Below are positions 32,972 through 53,505 of a DNA stretch of 64,000 nt, piece after piece; position 1 is the stretch's first letter; each line of letters begins with the position of its first letter. The stretch is from Streptomyces catenulae (GTDB lineage: Bacteria > Actinomycetota > Actinomycetes > Streptomycetales > Streptomycetaceae), in NCBI RefSeq assembly GCF_000718015.1, contig NZ_JODY01000026.1, positions 1 to 64,000 of the forward strand. The letters are read 5' to 3'. The notes under the pieces were generated by a model, which saw only the letters and a program-made list of their open reading frames with translations, was not told the DNA's origin and did no database searches. The translations under genes and the position numbers were made by a program.

Positions 32972-34207
32972 GTGTACGACAACGATCAGCGGCCGGCGCG
33001 CCGCGTGGTGATCACCGGGCTCGGTACGGTCAGCAGCATCGGGCTCGGCGTCACGGCCTTCCTGGACGGGCTGCGGTCCGGCCGCAGCGGGGTCAAGCCG
33101 ATCACCGCCTTCGACACCACGGGCTTCGCACACGCCAACGGCTGCGAGGTCACCGGGTTCGACCCGGCGGAGTGGATCCACCGGGTGGACGCCACGGAGT
33201 TGGGCCGGGCCACACAGTTCTCGGTCGCCGCGGCGCGGATGGCCGTGGCGGACGCGGGCCTGACCCCGGAGGAACTCAGGGCGCGCCGGGCGCTGGTCTC
33301 CGTCGGCACCACCGATGCCGAGTCCCGCGACCTCGACGCGCTGGTGGACGTGGAGCTGCGGGAGGGCCCGGAGCGGTTGCCCGCCACGGTGGTGCGCCGG
33401 GCGCAGGCCGGGCGGCTGTCCACCGGCATCGTGCGGGAGCTGGCGCTCACCGACGTCGAGGCGCTCACCCTGCCCACCGCCTGCGCCGCCGGGAACTACG
33501 CCATCGGCAGCGGCTTCGACGCGATCCGCGGCGGTGAGGTCGAGGTGGCGCTGTGCGGGGGCGCGGACGCGGTGTGCCGGAAGACGTTCGCCGGGTTCTA
33601 CCGGCTCGGCACCATCGCGCCCGAGGTCTGCCAGCCGTTCGACAAGGACCGTAAGGGCATCCTCACCGGTGAGGGCGCCGGGATCCTCCTCATGGAGAGC
33701 CTGGAGACGGCGCGTGCCCGCGGCGCCCGGATCTACGCCGAGGTGCTCGGCTACGGGCTCAACTGCGATGCGCACCACCCCGTCGCGCCCGACCAGGACA
33801 GCCTGGCGCGGTGCATGCGGATCGCGCACCGCAACGCCGGGGTGAAGCCGCAGGACATCGACTTCATCTCCGCGCACGGCACCGGCACCCGCGCCAACGA
33901 CGTGACGGAGGCGGGCGCCATCCGGCAGGTCTTCGACGCGCCGCCGCCCACCGTCTCCATCAAGTCGATGATCGGCCACTCCATGGGCGCGGCCAGCGCC
34001 CTCGCCTCGGCCGCCTGCGCGCTGGCGCTGACCGAGGGCTTCATCCCGCCCACCGTCAACCACCACGAGACCGACCCGGAGTGCGGTCTGGACTGCGTGC
34101 CCAACGTGGCCCGGAGCACCGAACTGAACGTCGTGCAGAACAACGCGCTCGCCTTCGCGGGCAACAACGCCGTGCTGATCCTCGGCCGTCACCGGGAGGC
34201 CCAGTGA
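32972..34207 (+). CDS. Type II ketosynthase alpha (KS)
   Basis: 411-aa beta-ketoacyl-ACP synthase of the FabF/KS-alpha type. The active-site Cys lies in TACAAGNYAIG, and the two His in AHGTGTRAND and MIGHSMGAASA are present, so it should perform decarboxylative Claisen condensation. It pairs with the chain-length-factor-like protein encoded next, with a one-base overlap of stop and start. Such KS/CLF pairs with a KR make either aromatic polyketides or, in ishigamide/cinnamoyl-lipid pathways, reduced polyenoic acyl chains; the linked FabG-like KR and the absence of cyclases favour a reduced chain. GTG start. Confidence 0.92.
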   Translation: MYDNDQRPARRVVITGLGTVSSIGLGVTAFLDGLRSGRSGVKPITAFDTTGFAHANGCEVTGFDPAEWIHRVDATELGRATQFSVAAARMAVADAGLTPEELRARRALVSVGTTDAESRDLDALVDVELREGPERLPATVVRRAQAGRLSTGIVRELALTDVEALTLPTACAAGNYAIGSGFDAIRGGEVEVALCGGADAVCRKTFAGFYRLGTIAPEVCQPFDKDRKGILTGEGAGILLMESLETARARGARIYAEVLGYGLNCDAHHPVAPDQDSLARCMRIAHRNAGVKPQDIDFISAHGTGTRANDVTEAGAIRQVFDAPPPTVSIKSMIGHSMGAASALASAACALALTEGFIPPTVNHHETDPECGLDCVPNVARSTELNVVQNNALAFAGNNAVLILGRHREAQ

Positions 34208-35292
34208 TGTCCCCCTTGGTCCTCTCCGCCTGGTCGGCGGTGTCTCCGTACGGCGTGGGCGCCGAACCGTTCGCGCGCGGGATCACCGCCGGGCGCTGCG
34301 CGGTCGGCCCCCTCGACCCGGCGACGCACCCGGGGCCCTTCGACCGCGGCGGGGTGGTGCCCGACTTCAGCGCCCGTACGCATGTGGGGAAGAAGGGGAC
34401 CCGGACGATGGACCGGGTCACCGCCCTCGCCGTCGCCGCCGTCGGGCAGCTGCTGGAGTCCTGCGACGGCGGTCCGGTGCGGCAGCCCGAGGAGACCGCG
34501 CTGGTCCTGGGCACCGGCTCGGGCAGCGTCCAGAGCATCATGGACTTCACCCGCGACTCCTTCGCCGGGGAGCGGCCCTACCACGTCGATCCGGCCCGCT
34601 TCCCGAACGCCGTGATGAACCGGGCGGCCGGGCAGAGCGCCATCTGGCACCGGATCAAGGGCCCCAACACCACCGTCGCCGGAGGGTGGTTGACCGGGCT
34701 GCTGGCGCTGAGCTACGCGGCGCGGCTGCACCGCGGCGGGCACTGTGCGCGGGTGCTGTGCGGTGCGGCGGAGGAGTACTCGGAGCAGCGCGCCTGGCTG
34801 GAGTGGCACGGGCGGTCCGCCGCCGAGCGGGCCACCCCGCTCGGCGAGGGCGGCGCGGTGTTCCTGCTGGAGCCCGCCGAGGCGGCGCGGGAGGCCGGGC
34901 ATCCGGCGCTGGCCCGGCTGCTGACCACCCGTTTCCGCGCGTACGGGGCGGAGAGCGAGGTCCGTGCGGCGCTCGCCGCCTGTGTCCGGGACGCCCTGAA
35001 GACCACCGGGGTCGCCCCCGGGGACGTACGGCTGGTGGCGCCGCTGGGGGCCGGGGGTGAGTCGGCGGCGCTGGAGGAGGCCGGTGTCGGGGATGCGCTC
35101 GGCGCGGCGGACCCGCGCTGGATCCGCTGCCGTCCGCTGCTCGGCGACACCTCGGCCGCGGCCACCAGCCTCCAACTCGCGGCGGTGCTCGCCGCCGCCG
35201 GTGCCGACGGACTGGCGCCCGGCGAGGCCGCGCTGGTCACCGGCGTGGAGCGGGACGGCACCGTCGGCTGCGCGCTGCTCGCCGGAGCCTGA
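34207..35292 (+). CDS. Chain-length factor-like ketosynthase (KS beta)
   Basis: 361-aa homologue of ketosynthase lacking the catalytic Cys: the region matching TACAAG reads AGGWLTGLLAL. The fold is otherwise complete but short, and the FabF His motifs are lost (PLGAGGES, LLGDTSAAATS). This is the hallmark of CLF proteins, which pair with KS alpha and set chain length. Translation is coupled to KS (TGATG at 34205-34209). Confidence 0.88.
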   Translation: MSPLVLSAWSAVSPYGVGAEPFARGITAGRCAVGPLDPATHPGPFDRGGVVPDFSARTHVGKKGTRTMDRVTALAVAAVGQLLESCDGGPVRQPEETALVLGTGSGSVQSIMDFTRDSFAGERPYHVDPARFPNAVMNRAAGQSAIWHRIKGPNTTVAGGWLTGLLALSYAARLHRGGHCARVLCGAAEEYSEQRAWLEWHGRSAAERATPLGEGGAVFLLEPAEAAREAGHPALARLLTTRFRAYGAESEVRAALAACVRDALKTTGVAPGDVRLVAPLGAGGESAALEEAGVGDALGAADPRWIRCRPLLGDTSAAATSLQLAAVLAAAGADGLAPGEAALVTGVERDGTVGCALLAGA

Positions 35293-35366
35293 TCCGCCCG
35301 CCCGGGCGGCCGTCCGCCCGGGCCCGGCGGCGGCGCGGCCGTCCGCGTCGCCGCCCTTCCGCACGT

Positions 35367-35422
35367 CCCGATGCCTGATTCCCGATGCCTGACGCCCGAC
35401 GCCTGATTCCCGATGCCCGATG
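35367..35422 (+). repeat. Four 14-bp tandem repeats between CLF and KR genes
   Basis: Four adjacent 14-bp units at 35367, 35381, 35395 and 35409 (first unit CCCGATGCCTGATT), each with zero to three changes. They fill most of the gap before the KR ribosome site. They could be slippage repeats or affect local translation; each copy could also alter spacing between strains. Confidence 0.75.
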
Positions 35423-35433
35423 AGGAGACCCGT

Positions 35434-36180
35434 ATGTCCGCAGCCGACCGGCCCGTCGCCCTGGTGACCGGAGGGTCCCGGGGCATCGGCCGTCATGTCG
35501 TGACCCGGCTCGCCCGGGACGGCCACGACGTGGCGTTCTGCTACCAGTCCGACCGGACCGCCGCCGAAGCGGTGGCCGCGGAGGCCACCGCCGCGGGGGC
35601 GCGCGTCCACGCGGTGCGCGCCGATGTGACCGACCACGACGCGGTACGCGCCTTCGTCCGCGGCACCGAGAAGGAACTGGGGCCGCTGGACACCGTCGTC
35701 TCCTGCGCCGGGATCGTCCGCGACAACCCGCTGGTGATGCTGGGCGAGGACGACTGGGACGCCGTCATGCGGGTCAATCTCGACGGCACGTTCCACGTCT
35801 GCAAGGCCGCCGCCTTCGCGATGATGAAGCGCCGCCGCGGCTCGCTGATCACCCTGTCGTCCGTCGCCGGGGTGTACGGCAACGCCACCCAGACCAACTA
35901 CTCGGCCACCAAGGCCGGAATCATCGGCTTCACCAAGGCGCTGGCCAAGGAGACGGGTCGGTACGGCATCCGCGCCAACGCCGTCGCCCCCGGCTTCATC
36001 GCCACCGACATGCTGGGCGAACTCGCCGAGGACCATCTCGCGAAGATGACCGCGCGCATCCCGCTCGGCCGCCTCGGCCGCCCCGAGGAGGTCGCCGACC
36101 TCGTCGCCTTCCTCGCCTCGGACCGCGCCTCCTACATCACCGGCCAGGTCTTCGGCATCGACGGCGGTCTCGTCGTCTGA
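35434..36180 (+). CDS. FabG-like beta-ketoacyl-ACP reductase
   Basis: 248-aa SDR enzyme reducing the beta-keto group of ACP-bound intermediates with NADPH. Cofactor motif [14 protein letters not shown] in place of NAG, catalytic Ser in [15 protein letters not shown] (Tyr/Lys), and the usual FabG C-terminus [18 protein letters not shown] 35434 is preferred to ATG 35413 because GAGGAG lies 7 nt upstream. It is in the ACP-KS-CLF operon. No dehydratase gene is found nearby, which would be needed for double bonds. Confidence 0.9.
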   Translation: MSAADRPVALVTGGSRGIGRHVVTRLARDGHDVAFCYQSDRTAAEAVAAEATAAGARVHAVRADVTDHDAVRAFVRGTEKELGPLDTVVSCAGIVRDNPLVMLGEDDWDAVMRVNLDGTFHVCKAAAFAMMKRRRGSLITLSSVAGVYGNATQTNYSATKAGIIGFTKALAKETGRYGIRANAVAPGFIATDMLGELAEDHLAKMTARIPLGRLGRPEEVADLVAFLASDRASYITGQVFGIDGGLVV

Positions 36181-36223
36181 CGCCACCGCCTCCGCCGCCC
36201 CTCGACGCGAACGGGACTTCCGT

Positions 36224-36931
36224 ATGCCCAAGAAGAACGCCATCCCACGCTGCTACTTCAACCTCCGCAGCCCCTACTCCTGGCTCGCGTACCGGGAGTT
36301 GACCGCCCACCACCCCGAGGTCGTCGCCCGCCTGGAGTGGGTGCCCTTCTTCGAACCGGACGCGCTCAGCACCCGCCTCCTGACCGAGGCGGGCGCCGCC
36401 TTCCCGTACTCCGAGATGTCCCGGGAGAAGAACCGCTACGTGCTCCAGGACGTCGGCCGCCTCACCAAGGAGCGCGGGCTGACCGTGACCTGGCCGGTCG
36501 ACCGCGCGCCGGTGTGGGAGGTGCCGCACCTCGGCTACTTCGTCGCCGCCCGCGAGGGCCGCGGCCACGACTACATCGCCGCCTGCTACCGGGCCCGCTT
36601 CGGCGAGGGCCGCGACATCTGCGACCGCGCCACCGTCGCCGACCTCGCCGACGGCCTCGGCCTCGACCCGCGGGAGGTCGCGGAGGCGAGCGACGATCCG
36701 AAGCTGCGCGAGGAGGGGCTGCGCGCGCTCCTCGGCGTCTGCACCGACGGCGCCTTCGGCGTGCCGTTCTTCGTCCACGGCTACACCCGCTTCTGGGGTC
36801 TGGACCGCCTCGACGCGTTCCTCGCCCATCTGCGCACCAAGGACGCACCGGCCGCCTCCGTACCGCGGCCGGACGCCGCGGTGGGCCTGGGCCGCTCCGT
36901 CGACGACGGGCACGCGGGCGGCTGCGGCTGA
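36224..36931 (+). CDS. DsbA/HCCA-isomerase-like protein
   Basis: 235-aa thioredoxin-fold protein of the DsbA family, 2-hydroxychromene-2-carboxylate isomerase branch: FNLRSPYSWLAYREL at the start (S-P-Y-S-W in place of a C-x-x-C), GVPFFVHGYTRFWGLDRL near the C-terminus. Without a redox Cys pair it is more likely an isomerase or glutathione-like-thiol-dependent enzyme than a disulfide oxidase. Its position right after the KR gene suggests it acts on the acyl chain, for example cis-trans or positional isomerisation of a double bond (inference). The C-terminal 30 residues are variable. Confidence 0.75.
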   Translation: MPKKNAIPRCYFNLRSPYSWLAYRELTAHHPEVVARLEWVPFFEPDALSTRLLTEAGAAFPYSEMSREKNRYVLQDVGRLTKERGLTVTWPVDRAPVWEVPHLGYFVAAREGRGHDYIAACYRARFGEGRDICDRATVADLADGLGLDPREVAEASDDPKLREEGLRALLGVCTDGAFGVPFFVHGYTRFWGLDRLDAFLAHLRTKDAPAASVPRPDAAVGLGRSVDDGHAGGCG

Positions 36932-36948
36932 CCGGCGCCGGGCCGCTA

Positions 36949-36989
36949 CCCGGCGCCCGCCCGGCCCGCGCCGGACGGCGGGCGCCGGG
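36949..36989 (+). terminator. Hairpin between the PKS operon and the NRPS promoter
   Basis: 12-bp arms CCCGGCGCCCGC (36949-36960) and GCGGGCGCCGGG (36978-36989) with a 17-nt loop, 18 bp after the isomerase-like gene. It probably ends the ACP-KS-CLF-KR transcript; no T-run. Confidence 0.55.
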
Positions 36990-36999
36990 CCGGTACGCG

Positions 37000-37041
37000 T
37001 CAGTTCCGAGTCAGTCCGGTGTCAGCGCCCTCGTCGACGAT
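37000..37041 (+). promoter_or_regulatory. SARP box upstream of the NRPS gene
   Basis: TCAG at 37000, 37011 and 37022, exactly 11 bp apart; GACGAT as a -10-like hexamer starts 14 bp after the last repeat (37036-37041). The NRPS ATG is at 37080. Confidence 0.78.
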
Positions 37042-37079
37042 CGACGGGTGAACTCGATGACCTTCGCTAGGGGATTGGT

Positions 37080-48439
<11,360 letters not shown>

Positions 48440-48443
<4 letters not shown>

Positions 48444-49267
48444 GCACCGTGGCCCACCCGGGCACCGGCCGCGGCTTCGCCGCCGGTGCCGTGCTCACCG
48501 AGGTCCTGGCGGTGGCCGGGCGGCGCCTGCACCATCTGCGGCGGGCGCCGGGCCGGGTCATCGGTGTGGCGCTCAGCCCGCTGGTGTCGATGGTGATGCT
48601 CGGCTACCTCTTCCGGGACGCCGTCCGGCTCCCGGCGGGCGGCGACTACGGCGAGTACGTCTTCGCCGGGGGCGCCGTGCAGGTCGCGCTGGCGTGCGTC
48701 GGACCGACCGCCGTCTCCGTCGCGATGGACGTCAAGGGCGGGCTCGTCGACCGCTTCCGGTCGCTGCCCATCAGCCGGTCCGCGGTGCTCTTCGGGCACA
48801 CCCTCGCGGACCTGCTGGTGGGGCTCCTGGGACTGGCGGTCGTCACCGGCGCCGGACTGCTGCTCGGCTGGCGCCCCCGCACCGGCGCGCTCCCCACCCT
48901 CGCCGCCTTCGGTCTCATCGCCCTCTTCGTCTACGTGATGCTCTGGGTCGGTGTGCTGCTGGCGATGGTGCTGCGGACGGTGGAGACCATCAGCGTCGTC
49001 ACGCCGTTCATCGTCGTGGTCCTGCCGTTCCTGTCCAACGCCTTCCTCGCCCCGCAGGCGATGCCCGGCCCGATCCGCCCGCTCGCGGAGTGGAACCCGG
49101 TCAGCGCCGTCATCACCGCCTGCCGCGACCTGTGGGGCAATCCGGCGGCGCCCGGCAGCGGGTTCCCCGCCGAACACCCGGTGACGGTCGCCGCCGTGAC
49201 GCTCGGTGTGCTCTTCGCCGTCTGCTCCGCCCTCAGCCTTCGCCGCTACCGCACCGCGGGCACCTGA
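48440..49267 (+). CDS. ABC-2 type permease, DrrB family
   Basis: 275-aa membrane subunit with six TM helices (about residues 40-60, 75-95, 125-150, 155-180, 185-205, 245-270) and the ABC-2 signature around [17 protein letters not shown]. It should pair with the DrrA-type ATPase encoded 33 kb away at 15199. The ATG overlaps the NRPS stop (48440-48443), so the permease is made with the synthetase. Likely exporter of the product. Confidence 0.9.
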
Positions 49268-49287
49268 CCCGCCTGGAGGAAACCGCC

Positions 49288-50550
49288 ATGACCCAGTCCC
49301 CGCCGCAGGAGGCCACCGCACCGCCCCCGCTGGAGAGCTACGACCTCACCGACCCGCAGACGTTCCGGGACACCGACCCGCAGGCCCTGTGGCGGCGGTT
49401 CCGTACCGAGAGCCCCGTCCACCGGCACCCGGCGACCACCCCGGTCCCCGGCTTCTGGGTGATCTCCACCTACGCCGATGTGGTCGCCCTCTACCGCGAC
49501 AACAAGCGGTTCACCTCGGAGCAGGGCAACGTCCTGGCGACCCTGCTCCAGGGCGGCGACTCCGCGTCCCGCAAGATGCTCGCCGTCACCGACGGGCCGC
49601 GCCACCGCGACATCCGCAACCTGATGCTCAAGTCCTTCGCGCCGCGGGTGCTGGAGCCCGTCGTCGCCGGGGTCCACCGCCGCACCCGGGAGCTGGTCGC
49701 CACCGCGCTGGACCGCGGCGCGCTGGACTTCGTCACCGATGTCGCCGACCACATCCCGATCAACACCATCGGCGATCTGATGGACGTGCCCGCCGCCGAC
49801 CGCGAACAGCTCGTCGAGTGGAACACCCGCACCCTGTCCCGGCACAGCTCCGAGGACAGCGAGTTCGAGGAGGTGATGGCCCGCAACGAGATCCTGCTGT
49901 ACTTCTCCGAACTCGCCGCCGAGCGCCGCCGCCACCCCGGCGACGACGTCATCAGCGCGCTGGCCACCGCCACCGTCGACGGGGCGCCGCTCTCGGACGA
50001 GGAGGTCGTCTTCAACTGCTACAGCCTCATCCTCGGCGGCGACGAGTCCAGCCGGATGTCGTCCATCGGCGGGCTCATCGCCTTCGCCCGCCACCCGGAG
50101 CAGTGGCGCCGCCTCAAGGACGGCGAGGTCGACGTCGCCACCGCCACCGAGGAGGTGCTGCGCTGGACCACCCCCGCGATGCACTTCGGACGCCGCGCGC
50201 TGGTCGACGTCCCGCTGCGGGACCAGGTGATCCGCGCCGGGGACGTGGTGACCCTGTGGAACAGCTCCGCCAACTTCGACGAGGACGCCTTCGCGGACCC
50301 GTACCGCTTCGACATCGGCCGGACGCCCAACAAACACGTCGCCTTCGGCCACGGGCCGCACTTCTGCCTGGGGTCGTTCCTGGGCCGGGTCCATGTCAAC
50401 GCGATGATCGACGCGCTCCGCACCCAGGTCCGTGACATCGAGCTGCTGGGCCCGCCGGAGCGGCTGTACTCCAACTTCGTCGACGGCTACACCGGTCTGC
50501 CGGTGTCGCTGACCGCGGAACCCGCGGCGGCGGGGAAGGTGACGGCCTGA
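49288..50550 (+). CDS. Cytochrome P450, candidate carrier-bound amino acid hydroxylase
   Basis: 420-aa P450. I-helix LILGGDESSRMSS (acid-alcohol present as E-S, about residue 250), ExxR in EEVLRWTTP, heme loop FGHGPHFCLG with Cys about 360. The GGDE-S form resembles P450s that beta-hydroxylate amino acids on NRPS carrier domains (NovI/P450sky type), so beta-hydroxylation of chlorotryptophanyl- or another tethered residue is a reasonable guess. ATG 49288 has GGAGGAAA upstream. It is co-transcribed with the NRPS, DrrB and oxygenase 2 genes. Confidence 0.88.
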   Translation: MTQSPPQEATAPPPLESYDLTDPQTFRDTDPQALWRRFRTESPVHRHPATTPVPGFWVISTYADVVALYRDNKRFTSEQGNVLATLLQGGDSASRKMLAVTDGPRHRDIRNLMLKSFAPRVLEPVVAGVHRRTRELVATALDRGALDFVTDVADHIPINTIGDLMDVPAADREQLVEWNTRTLSRHSSEDSEFEEVMARNEILLYFSELAAERRRHPGDDVISALATATVDGAPLSDEEVVFNCYSLILGGDESSRMSSIGGLIAFARHPEQWRRLKDGEVDVATATEEVLRWTTPAMHFGRRALVDVPLRDQVIRAGDVVTLWNSSANFDEDAFADPYRFDIGRTPNKHVAFGHGPHFCLGSFLGRVHVNAMIDALRTQVRDIELLGPPERLYSNFVDGYTGLPVSLTAEPAAAGKVTA

Positions 50551-50551
50551 C

Positions 50552-51502
50552 ATGCGGGAGGAACGGCGAACGTCGGGCGGCACCACCCTGGCCGTCCTGC
50601 ACACCGGCGGCCCCGTGACGGGCCCGGACGCCGTGGCGCCGGAGGGGGTACGCCGCCGGGTCGACGAGCTGCTGACCGAGTGCGGCGCGGTGCTGCTGCG
50701 CGGTCCCGGGGTGGCGGACGCCGACGCGTTCCACCGCGCCGTCACCGCCTTCGGCGACCCGCTGATCGACAGCTACCGCGGCGGCAACACCCCGCGGATG
50801 ACGGTCTCCGACGGGGTGTTCACCTCCACCGAGTACCCGGCGCGCTTCGACATCTCGCTCCACAACGAGATGTCCTACGCCCACCGGTGGCCCGGCCGGC
50901 TCTTCTTCTGCTGCCTCCAGGCGCCCCGGACGGGCGGCGCCACCCCGGTCTGCGACGGCCACGCCCTGCTGGCCGACCTCGACCCGGCGGTCCGCGCGCG
51001 CTTCGCCTCCGGCGTCGTCTACCGCCAGCATCTGCACGGCGGACTGGGGCTCGGCAAGTCCTGGCAGGACACCTTCGAGACGGACGACCGGTCGGCGGTG
51101 GAGGAGTTCCTGGCGGCGTCCGAGGCGGAACACCGGTGGACCGCCGACGGCGGCCTACGCGTCAGCCAGCACCGCCCCGCCCTCCGCACCAACCCGCTGA
51201 CCGGCCGCGACGTCTGGTTCAACCAGGCCGAGCAGTGGCACCCCTCCAACCTGCCGGGCGACGAGGGCGAGGCGCTGCTGTCGCTCATCGGCGACGTCGA
51301 CGACCTCCCGCACTGGGTGACCTACGGGGACGGCACCCCCATCCCGGAGTCCGACCTCGCCGCGGTCCGCACCGCCGCCACCCGCAACCGCCTGGTCGAG
51401 CCCTGGCAGCCCGGCGACATCATGATCGTCGCCAACATGTCGGTCCTGCACGGCCGCGAGGCGTACACGGGCTCCCGCCGGGTCGTGGTCTCGATGACGT
51501 GA
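50552..51502 (+). CDS. SyrP-like Fe(II)/2-oxoglutarate oxygenase 2 (TauD family)
   Basis: 316-aa dioxygenase. Iron ligands His104-x-Glu106 in LHNEMSYAHRWP and a distal His about 300 in LHGREAY. HNEMSYA-x-x-WP is the classical motif of SyrP-type aspartyl beta-hydroxylases acting on carrier-bound Asp. It starts directly after the P450 stop (1-nt gap) and is the last gene of the NRPS operon. It is a distant paralogue of oxygenase 1 (12192). One of the two probably hydroxylates Asp; the other may act on Dap or another position. Confidence 0.87.
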   Translation: MREERRTSGGTTLAVLHTGGPVTGPDAVAPEGVRRRVDELLTECGAVLLRGPGVADADAFHRAVTAFGDPLIDSYRGGNTPRMTVSDGVFTSTEYPARFDISLHNEMSYAHRWPGRLFFCCLQAPRTGGATPVCDGHALLADLDPAVRARFASGVVYRQHLHGGLGLGKSWQDTFETDDRSAVEEFLAASEAEHRWTADGGLRVSQHRPALRTNPLTGRDVWFNQAEQWHPSNLPGDEGEALLSLIGDVDDLPHWVTYGDGTPIPESDLAAVRTAATRNRLVEPWQPGDIMIVANMSVLHGREAYTGSRRVVVSMT

Positions 51503-51537
51503 GGACACGGCGAACGACGGGCGGTTGTCCCGTCCGC

Positions 51538-51588
51538 GCGGAAGCCCCGTCCGTCCCTCCGGACCGGAGGGACGGACGGGGCTTCCGC
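51538..51588 (+). terminator. Bidirectional terminator after the NRPS operon
   Basis: A perfect 23-bp inverted repeat: arms 51538-51560 and 51566-51588 (core AAGCCCCGTCCGTCCCTCC), 5-nt loop. It lies between the convergent oxygenase 2 and FkbM methyltransferase genes. Confidence 0.9.
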
Positions 51589-51612
51589 GGTGCGGTCACC
51601 GCACCCGCCGCC

Positions 51613-52401
51613 TCACCCCCGCGACGCGAAGACCGTGTAGCGCCCCGAGGTCACCAGGTCGTCGTCGAGCGGGGTGGTCAGGGTGAAGCCGCGGCGGCGT
51701 AGTTCGGTGGTGAGGGTGGGGAGGCGGCCCTCGGTGGTGGTGCCCGGTTCGTCGTGGATCTCCAGGGCGATGCGGTGGATCAGCGGCCAGTGCGCCTCGT
51801 CCACCCCGCGCAGCACCTCCGCCTCGGCCCGCTGGACGTCGATCTTCAGCATGTCGACGCGGTCCACACCCGCCTCGGTGAGGACGTCCGAGAGCCGCCG
51901 GGTCCGGCACACGTAGGGGACCTCCCGGAAGCGGAAGTCCAGCATCTCGTCCAGCAGCTCGGTGTCCTCGCCGAGCCCGGCGGTGTCCGGGGCGGCCAGC
52001 ACCCGGCGGCGGATGAAGTCCCGGTCGGTGCCGGTCGCGGCGAGCGTGGCCCGGGCGGACATCGTGGTGTAGCCCGGGTAGTAGGTGAACTCCACCTCGC
52101 CATCGGTGTCCGACAGCGCGCAGGGGTACAGCGTGGCCGGGACGCCGTACGCCGCCGTGTTCTCCGCCAGCTTCTCGAAGACCGGCGGGAGCGGTTCGAA
52201 GGCGTGGACGGTGGCGCGCGGGCACTCCGCGTGGACGAAGAGCGAGTAGAGGCCGATGTTCGCCCCCACGTCGAAGACGACGGCGTCCGGCGGCAGCGTC
52301 ATCCCGTCGGGGAGGTAGGCGCGGCGGACGAAGATCTCCTCGTGGAGGAAGGCGGTCTCGTGGGCGTTGACACCGGCGATCCGGCTCGGGTCGATGTCCA
52401 T
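51613..52401 (-). CDS. FkbM-family methyltransferase
   Basis: 262-aa SAM-dependent O-methyltransferase. Motif I VVFDVGANIGLYSLF, acidic E in HAFEPLPPVFEKL, and the FkbM signature LKIDVQRAEAEVL near residue 205. FkbM enzymes usually methylate hydroxyl groups of natural products. Here a beta-hydroxyl introduced by the P450 or an oxygenase, or a carboxylate, is a likely target (inference). ATG 52401 has AGGAG 6 nt upstream; the longer frame to 52449 would start inside the promoter. Transcribed alone from a SARP-type promoter. Confidence 0.87.
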   Translation of the reverse strand: MDIDPSRIAGVNAHETAFLHEEIFVRRAYLPDGMTLPPDAVVFDVGANIGLYSLFVHAECPRATVHAFEPLPPVFEKLAENTAAYGVPATLYPCALSDTDGEVEFTYYPGYTTMSARATLAATGTDRDFIRRRVLAAPDTAGLGEDTELLDEMLDFRFREVPYVCRTRRLSDVLTEAGVDRVDMLKIDVQRAEAEVLRGVDEAHWPLIHRIALEIHDEPGTTTEGRLPTLTTELRRRGFTLTTPLDDDLVTSGRYTVFASRG

Positions 52402-52437
52402 GCGGACTCCTACGGTTCGCGGGCACGGGCGCCCACC

Positions 52438-52468
52438 AGGCTGCCGCACGGTGCTGACGCCCCGCTGA
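52438..52468 (-). promoter_or_regulatory. SARP box upstream of the FkbM gene
   Basis: On the minus strand TCAG begins at 52468 and 52457 (11 bp apart; GTCAGCGGGGC, GTCAGCACCGT). A -10-like CAGCCT starts 14 bp after the second (52443-52438). It lies back to back with the CTTAA-type promoter of trpC. Confidence 0.65.
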
Positions 52469-52493
52469 CGGGCGTCACCGCCGCCACCTGGGA

Positions 52494-52545
52494 TTTTCGG
52501 CGGATGCTTAAGGAGCTGTCCGGGCCCCGCGGCGCTTCCTAGGGT
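52494..52545 (+). promoter_or_regulatory. Conserved cluster promoter, copy 3 (trpC)
   Basis: TTTT (52494-52497), nine bases, CTTAA (52507-52511), twenty-four bases, TTCCTAG (52536-52542), with -10 TAGGGT (52540-52545). Same blocks and spacing as 11966-12017 and 25812-25863. Confidence 0.7.
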
Positions 52546-52655
52546 GTGGCCGAAAGCCCCGTCGTCCGCCCGCGGGCGGGGCTCCGCGGTCGCGTTCCGT
52601 GGCCGCTCGCATCCCGCGGTCCGGTCCGGGCGAACCGAGGAGTCGGAGAGACACG

Positions 52656-53459
52656 ATGAGCGTTCTCGACGAGATCGTCGAAGGGGTACGGGCCGATCTG
52701 GCGGTGCGCCGCAAGCGGGTGCCCGAGGCGGTGCTGCGGGAGCGGGCGGCAGCCGCCGGGCCCCCGGTGGACTGTGTGGAACTGCTCCGCGCGGGGCCCG
52801 GCCCGGCGTTGATCGCCGAGGTGAAGCGGGCCAGCCCGTCCAAGGGCGCGCTGGCCCGGATCGGCGCCCCCGCGGACCTCGCCGCCGAGTACACCGCCGG
52901 GGGCGCCGCCGCCGTCAGCGTGCTGACCGAACAGCGGTGCTTCGGCGGCTCGTTGGACGATCTGGACGCGGTCCGCGCCAGGGTCACCGCCCCCGTGCTG
53001 CGCAAGGACTTCGTGGTCGGCGCGTACCAGCTGTGGGAGGCGCGGGCGCACGGCGCGGATCTGGCGCTGCTGATGGTGTCGGTGCTGGCACAGCCGCTGC
53101 TGGCGGACCTGGTGGCGCTGGCCACCGAGATCGGGCTGACGCCGCTGGTGGAGGCGCACGACGAGGCGGAGGCGGAGCGGGCGGTGGCCGCCGGGGCGCG
53201 GGTGGTCGGCATCAACGCGCGCAATCTGCGGACGCTGGAGGTGCACCGCCAGACCTTCGCGCGGGTGGCGCCGCACCTGCCGGACGGGATCGTGAAGGTC
53301 GCGGAGTCCGGGGTGCGCGGCCCGTTCGACGTCGCCGGATACGCGACGTCCGGCGCCGACGCGGTCCTGGTCGGGGAGGCGCTGGTGCGCAGCCCCGACC
53401 CGCGGGCCACGGTCGCGGCGTTCCTGGCGGCGAGCCGACCGGCGGTGGTGGGCGGCTGA
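52656..53459 (+). CDS. trpC: Indole-3-glycerol phosphate synthase
   Basis: 267-aa TIM-barrel enzyme converting carboxyphenylamino-deoxyribulose phosphate to indole-3-glycerol phosphate, a late tryptophan step. Typical motifs: [64 protein letters not shown] 52656 has GGAGAG upstream. As a cluster-located trp gene under the same promoter type as the halogenase, it probably boosts Trp supply for the NRPS rather than serving primary metabolism. Confidence 0.95.
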   Translation: MSVLDEIVEGVRADLAVRRKRVPEAVLRERAAAAGPPVDCVELLRAGPGPALIAEVKRASPSKGALARIGAPADLAAEYTAGGAAAVSVLTEQRCFGGSLDDLDAVRARVTAPVLRKDFVVGAYQLWEARAHGADLALLMVSVLAQPLLADLVALATEIGLTPLVEAHDEAEAERAVAAGARVVGINARNLRTLEVHRQTFARVAPHLPDGIVKVAESGVRGPFDVAGYATSGADAVLVGEALVRSPDPRATVAAFLAASRPAVVGG

Positions 53460-53505
53460 CGGCACGCGGACGGGCGCGGGGCGGCGCGGACGGGCCGCCC
53501 CGCGC

